The notes under the pieces are model-generated. The model saw only the letters and a program-made list of their open reading frames with translations. It was not told the DNA's origin and made no database searches. Source: Lunularia cruciata (Eukaryota > Streptophyta > Marchantiopsida > Lunulariales > Lunulariaceae). From it: a stretch of DNA of 64,000 nucleotides. Shown here piece after piece: positions 58,737 to 64,000 of the stretch (within the stretch, counting starts at the first letter, position 1; each line of letters begins with the position of its first letter). The position numbers were made by a program, and so were the translations under genes. Where the stretch lies: the NCBI GenBank assembly GCA_948567375.1, contig OX419756.1, positions 11,847,001 through 11,911,000 on the forward strand, given 5' to 3'.

Positions 58737-58772
58737 CCTAGCAAGTGACTGTCACTACAGTCACTTGCTAGG
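58737..58772. repeat. perfect 16-base-pair hairpin (arm 2)
   Basis: cctagcaagtgactgt, loop cact, and the exact reverse complement. It lies about 490 bases 3' of the arm 2 pseudogene, which is read on the minus strand. Confidence 0.9.
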
Positions 58773-59224
58773 AGATCTGTATTTTGGGGCCACTGATCAG
58801 ATGCAGTCGATGATGCACCAGTAAGGTCAGTAGGTATGTATTGATCCGTTGGTGGATGGCAATGCTACTGATCAGTGGCATAAAGTATTGAAGGTTCTAT
58901 CTTCTGGTTAAAGCATGAAAAAGGCGAAGTCATGCTTGGACCTTAAAATTTCCCTATTCACTTCCTTCCCGTCTGCAACCTTCCTCGTTAGAGAGCACAG
59001 TTCAACTACGGCACAGGATTTGGAAGCTCTAAAGCAGACAACTTTTACGATTTCGTGAGTGCTTTGTTGACATCTCACGCAAACATTAACTTCCAGAAAT
59101 TCAAGATAGAAACCATCTGAATGTCCTAAATCTCTTGGTCCCTGATAGCAGAATCCAAGGTACAGAACAGAGTTTCATAGGGGTCAAACTCAATCTTTGT
59201 TCCACGTTGTTGGGAATGTACGTC

Positions 59225-59950
59225 AACAGGCTTGTCATTGTCCGAGAATTGGTGGTGGACTAGTGGCAGGATTGTAGTTGACCCAGACCGCGTCGTTCAT
59301 TTTCTCATATGTATACCCGAATTCCTCCATATTCTGAGAATCCTTCACTTGAACTCTTCTCAGTGTCGCAGTTCCATCGTAAAACAAAATTCGCCCCTCC
59401 ACGAAATCTGGGTCGAGTAGTAAACTCGCTCTCCAACAGGCAACCTGTCCCGCAAGTCCCACACTCTGTCGGAATTAGCGTGGTGAGCGTAGAATATTGG
59501 ATCCGAGGATGAGGTTTCCACCACGGCCATAGCATTGCCATCCACCAACAGACGCAGACGTGAACAATGGGCCCCAGAGCTTCGGCCCCGGTAAGTGGAT
59601 CCAGAACTTGGGACTCCCTTAATCTGTATGTTCTGCCCATGAATGCTATTGAATGTTGCCCAGCAGAGGAGTTTATTTTGCTGAGCTAGAGAACGTGGGT
59701 CGTTCTCGGGTAGACTTCCTAAGATACTGTAAGCCTTGGGCCAAATTTTCAGTGTCGATTTTCAGCTCCTCGCCTATTAAGCATTCGACAGGTTTCCTAA
59801 CTCTGAAAAGCTTGGATATATCCCCCGTGGGACAAAAGTTGATAATCTCCCCCTTATACACTAGTGGGCAACAGTAATGAGTTTTGTTGGTGGAGACAGC
59901 AGGAAGGCAAACATTAAATGTAATTTTACTCCACTGCCGACTCAGGAGTG
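59225..59950 (-). pseudogene. polyphenol oxidase pseudogene, CuA-deleted (arm 2)
   Basis: Same structure as the arm 1 copy: mature N-terminus (KITFNVCLPAVSTNKTHYCC), then a jump after the codons for NKLLC to MGRTYR, so the CuA half is missing. The CuB part is split between frames (DPIFYAHHAN at about 59490). A one-base insertion near 59735 shifts the frame in this arm only, while the two-base deletion of arm 1 is absent, so the two copies have decayed separately since they split. Confidence 0.85.
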
Positions 59951-60415
59951 TGGCAAACGAAGCGCAGCACAACGTTGTACGGAGAAGCGCACTAGTGTCC
60001 GGATCCTCCCTTTGGCCACCATTTGGCTGCACGACAAATCATGGAACATCAATAATTTTCGGCTGGAGATGCTCAGAATTGAACACCCTTCAAATGCCCC
60101 ACGGACTCCCAGTTGCACTCGACTAACTTTCGGATGTGCTTTAGAATGTCCTTATTCAATCCTCGAAGGGTCGTGCAGTCCTCAACGAACATAGAGGGGT
60201 GTACTAAAACCAATTATATTTGGAGAATAAAGTTTGCGAAGATCGCGATGAGACAAAAGTATTTGAACTTTATAATGCATCAAAAGGGTTCGCTGTTGAG
60301 AAAAAGAGGTAACCCAATAGCAGTACTATGCAGCGGTCCCTCTTTTCCGGAATCGACTTCTGTCCTCGAGCTATCAGGAATTTCCTGCGTCAAGTTCAAA
60401 ATGCTGACATGTTTT

Positions 60416-61640
60416 CTGATGGTTTGAAGAAGAGCTCCGGGCTAAATTGAAATTCACTCCAAGCTAGAGGGACATTAGCTGATTTCTTGGGCGGGGAGAA
60501 CACCTTGCGTATCATTTCCTATGTTATGAAGAAGGATTTTGATCCGGATCAGGTACAGGAATTGGCAAGTGGATCATTGTCATTGTCCACCATACTCTGC
60601 ACTTTGTGGGTCACAATGTTCCACCATCCGCATGTTTCCAAGCTTTTCCTTGTTTTTGGGTCCACATTATTGAAATTGCATAAGTGCCATTACTCCTTCT
60701 TCCGTCAGTAGTTCTTGGTTTCTAGTGGTATTACTTCTATTGAGGTGTTTGGAAGACTTTTCAAACTCCTCAAAGACTTTCTGCAAAACTAGTGTTGGCA
60801 AAACCCCATTAACTCAGGGGTTCTATGCTTCTCGTAAAAAATCATGAATCACCAGAATGATAACTCCTTGACTTGTTTAGTCTAATCTATCCAAAATTGC
60901 TCACACAATCACTTTGGCAATTGGATGTTGTTTGTCTCACGTAGCACTCTTAGTTTCTTGTCAATTTCTTGATAATCTTGGCAAGGTTAGGTTTGTGGGG
61001 TCGTAACTACTTCTCGGTAGTGAACTCATTGGCACGAGTGTGAAAGCTTTAGGTACGTAAACTAAAGAGTCCATAGATTTCAGTAGGGGATTTATAGAGG
61101 TAGGCTTGCCTCCTAAAAAATCAATACTTTCTTGCAAGGAATTCAATATTCAATTTTCTATCTCTGTCAACGTTGGTCTACTCCAGGATCTGAAGCACTT
61201 TGATGATTTTGGCATTTTTTTGTGTTTGGATAGTGACAGTCATGAATTTCATGCCATTTGGAGGCAATTGTCCTTGTGTGGCACCATTTTTCTCATGAAT
61301 GTGAAGCCGCTCATCCTTTATTTCTTATGGGGCTTTGAAGATTCCCAAAGTTTAGTTGTGTTCACTCTCTTGGATTGCAAGTCCAGGCAAGAGTATCCCA
61401 TAGTGCAAGGGAGCTCGCAATTGATCCCATATTTGTATAGGGAGTCCTCCAAATCTTGGAGGAATGCCTTCTCAAAATGGTGATCCTGCACCGTCTTCCT
61501 CCATGATAAGAGAATAGCAAGTTTCCAATGGGATTTTTTCTTCCTTACCCTACAATGGAATGAAGTGCAGGTTGTAAGGTCTGCACTTTGCACCATTGGT
61601 ATGGGACTCCAGAATTTCTCAGTCCATTGTCTCTAACTGT
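60416..61640 (-). other. decayed DNA between arm 2 and the pol remnant
   Basis: Broken minus-strand text with many stops, partly coding-like (61318-61596). It probably belongs to the 3' part of the gypsy element whose pol lies to the right. No LTR end or GPY/F module was identified. Confidence 0.4.
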
Positions 61641-62430
61641 ACTGATCCATTGTCAAGACTTCATGTATTTAGTAAGGGCCTAGCCAATTTTTTACAAATT
61701 TTCTAGAGAATGAGCCAACCTTGTCATGGAACTTTAAAACCAAATTTTTTTTGTAAAGTGGGAGTTCCTTGGTTTTGGAGTCAAAATAGGTTTAACACCT
61801 AGTGTGTGTGGTGTATATAAAGAGCTAAGAGACATTTTTCTGTCAGGTTATGTAGTGCATAAACCCATTCTTTTGTGATCTCCTTTGTTCAGATTGAGAT
61901 GTCCCAATCGAATTGCTGGCAAACATGGTAAGCAATGGTATCAAGAACTTGATGACAAAAATGGCCTTTTGCTTGTACATAAGTTGGAATGGGGTTAAGC
62001 TCACAGTGAGCATTACTATAATGCAATAAGCTCATAGCACGCCTAATCTTTTTTTGTCTCAATTTGGTGGGTTTAAGCTCACTATTTTCTTGAGGATGGT
62101 TAACAAATTGTCATTTGCTTGTAGTTGGCGAGCGGGTAGATTGATGGTGATGAATCCCGTAAGTGGTGGTCAAGTCTTGCACACTGTTATTGATGAAATG
62201 TGAATCATTGTATGTGGGAATGGACAATGGGACACCAAATCTGGAGATAATATTTTTGTGGAAAAACTGAATGGTGACTGCAACAAAATTGATGATGCTG
62301 GATTTTGCCTTTGCCCACTTGGTTATGTTATTAACTATGAAAACTATGTAATGGTATTTAGTTCTATGTGCTGTGGGATTGACAGGTCCAACAAAATCAA
62401 TCCTCCCATTTTTTGGAATGGTTGAGCGGC

Positions 62431-62844
62431 TCAGACCCGGTGAAGGTACATGCGGTATCTTGATAAGGGCTTACCAATGCATTGACAAGCATCACACATG
62501 GAGGTGGTCCTATTGGTATTTGGAGAGACAAATGACCACCAGTACCCGGCAAGGTACATGTTTTGTGTTGTAGCTTCATCAAAGAAATATCCACTTGAGT
62601 CATCCAAGTGGCATGCTTTCAGTAAAACTGGAACTTCTTCTGAGCTTCTGCACTGGTAGAGCACCTTGTCCACACCCATTTGGTACAAGTCTCCTTGTAA
62701 TATAGTGAAGAGAAGTGATGACATGTGAAACACTTTATGTTGAGCTTTAGACAAATCAAAAGACACATTGCTGGTGAAGAGGTAATGATAAATTTGGACC
62801 ATCCAAGATGATTGGATAGTGACGCTTTGATGCACATAGAACAA
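62431..62844 (-). pseudogene. pol: RNase H to integrase zinc-binding region
   Basis: An open frame of 137 residues. It reads LLKACHLDDSSGYFFDEATT, then NMYLAGYWWSFV, then CDACQCIGKP. The AGYWW and CX2C motifs are the standard HHCC zinc-binding start of gypsy integrases. One expected His after the first helix is Tyr (SGYFF instead of a GGHF-type motif). Confidence 0.7.
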
Positions 62845-63184
62845 ATGGAATCTACAAGATCCATACTAAGGGAGCAAACTAAGGGAGGTCCTTGAACATG
62901 TGATAGGAAATTTGTGTTATTGTGAGATTTTCTAGGGCAGTATTCTATTGTGAAAGAGAATTCCTACAAGAGCAACATCCAATGGGCTAGTCTTCTCTCA
63001 TGACATGGTTTTTTTATTAGATACTTGAGTGCTTCATGGTCTAAATGGGAACAAAAAACTATTTCCCATAAGGTAGTTACAAAACTTCTGCCTGCAAAGA
63101 TCATCATGATGCATTTTTACTCCGTGGTAGAGTAATTTATTTTGGCTGAGCTAAGCTGCCCGTTTGCATAGTAGATTGGGTGTT

Positions 63185-63394
63185 CTAGAGTTTGTCATTG
63201 TATTGGGCCATGTTTGCACCCATGGCAGTGTTTGAGGTGTCAACAAAGACTTGAGAATCTAACTCCCAATTAGGTGCAGCTAAGATGGGGATAGTAGCCA
63301 GGGTTTCAAATGCATTTGTGCACTCGTCTGTCCATACAGAGTTGTCTGCAAAGTGTAGTAGACCAAATAGAGTGGAAGCAATATTCATGTACAT
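63185..63394 (-). pseudogene. pol: RNase H start
   Basis: WTDECTNAFETLATIPILAA and then FVDTSNTAMGANMAQYND: the connection to RNase H, with DTSN where catalytic Asp-Ala-Ser is usual. Confidence 0.65.
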
Positions 63395-64000
63395 GTGGAC
63401 ATGTCATTGGTAAAAGCATGTATAGCCTAGAAAGTTGTGAAATTTACATATTGTCTTTGGTGTGTGCAACTCTTGGATGATTTGGATTTTTTTGGATCCA
63501 CCATGATACCATTCTCACAAACAAGGTGGCCAAAGAACAGGCCAAAAGATACTACAAATAAACATTTTTATGGATTGAGGGAAATCTACACTTGCCTGCA
63601 AATGTGTAAAACCAAATGGAGTACCTGGACATGGTCAATACGTGCACCATGCATGCACATGTCACCGAGGTATAGTTATATTTCCTTCTTGACTTGGTTG
63701 AAGGAGTTCATCATGTAGCATAGGAACATTGTATGAGCATTTTTGTATCCAAAGTGCATCACCCATTTAATGACAAAAGTGGTTTTGTATTGGTCCTATG
63801 GGGCAATAGCAATCTGGTTGTATCCAGAATACCTATTCATGAATGAGAAGCATTTGCTACTAGCAACCTTGTCCAACAGCATATCTATGAATAGGATTGG
63901 AAAGGGGTCCAGGATGGTCTAGGCGTTCAACTTCCAAAACTCAACAAAGATTTTCATCTTGCCCTTTTTTGGAGTTACTTAGATTTGGAGAAGTCCACTC
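63395..64000 (-). pseudogene. pol: reverse transcriptase, incomplete at window edge
   Basis: Broken minus-strand text includes FMNRYSGYNQIAIAPQDQYK and the AHTMFLCYM region. The active-site box is damaged (LGDM in place of a DD pair near 63665). The N-terminus lies outside the window. Confidence 0.65.

Larger units (their letters stand above)
58355..60415 (-). repeat. inverted duplication, arm 2
   Basis: Reverse complement of 11090-13055 with scattered substitutions and indels, for example an extra piece near 58385-58400 and another near 58800-58880. It begins about 960 bases upstream of the intact gene and is oriented with it. Confidence 0.85.
61641..64000 (-). mobile_element. gypsy pol remnant, cut by the window edge
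   Basis: Minus orientation from the right edge: reverse transcriptase (about 64000-63400), RNase H (63394-63185 and beyond), the zinc-binding start of integrase (about 62560-62440) and broken integrase core. All parts have stops. CDACQCIGKP in the zinc motif resembles Athila/Tat type elements. LTRs were not found in the window. Confidence 0.7.

Noticed and set aside
59877-60194. Open frames on the plus strand opposite the arm 2 pseudogene, with a counterpart at 11303-11548
   Set aside because: The conserved text follows from the two DNA arms being copies; the polyphenol oxidase reading on the other strand explains it.

Overview
The window looks like a stretch of a large, repeat-rich land-plant nuclear genome, most likely a seed plant and plausibly a gymnosperm; no marker in it fixes the species. 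Reasons: one gene of land-plant polyphenol oxidase architecture, AT-rich DNA packed with old nested Ty3/gypsy LTR retrotransposons (including a chromodomain element with an initiator tRNA-Met type primer site), solo LTRs, and no prokaryotic gene organisation.

Only one gene looks intact: a secreted-type polyphenol oxidase (tyrosinase family) on the minus strand at 56122-57390. It has a TATA box about 260 bases upstream of its ATG. It sits in a low-repeat island (about 51.6-60.4 kb) that holds other pieces of the same family. A 3' remnant plus flank (52066-52925) repeats the segment at 55329-56290. An inverted duplication of about 2 kb (arms 11090-13055 and 58355-60415) carries in each arm a polyphenol oxidase pseudogene that has lost the whole CuA half of the active site.

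Nearly everything else is decayed transposon sequence. From left to right: unassigned decayed coding sequence (1-3 kb); a coiled-coil type decayed ORF (3.3-7.6 kb, minus) split by a deleted gypsy element (3956-6609); quiet DNA to 11 kb; arm 1 of the duplication; a chromodomain gypsy remnant (15.2-17.3 kb). Then comes a nested stack: a complete but dead chromovirus-type gypsy element with matching CTTGG target duplications (19536-25823) inside a decayed gag region, next to a long non-chromodomain gypsy element (27029-34339), next to a third family (34340-40575) that itself holds a solo LTR (36841-37518). From 42.5 to 46.1 kb there is a gag remnant with a tandemly duplicated zinc-knuckle segment and a solo LTR with GTGCA target duplications. 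A further coiled-coil type decayed ORF spans 47.1-49.4 kb. The right edge (61.6-64.0 kb) is a decayed gypsy pol running out of the window.

Functionally, the window is one candidate phenolic-oxidising secreted enzyme with its dead relatives, set in dead retrotransposons. No small-RNA gene, tRNA or rRNA was recognised. Percent identities and insertion ages were not computed; similarity statements are by eye.
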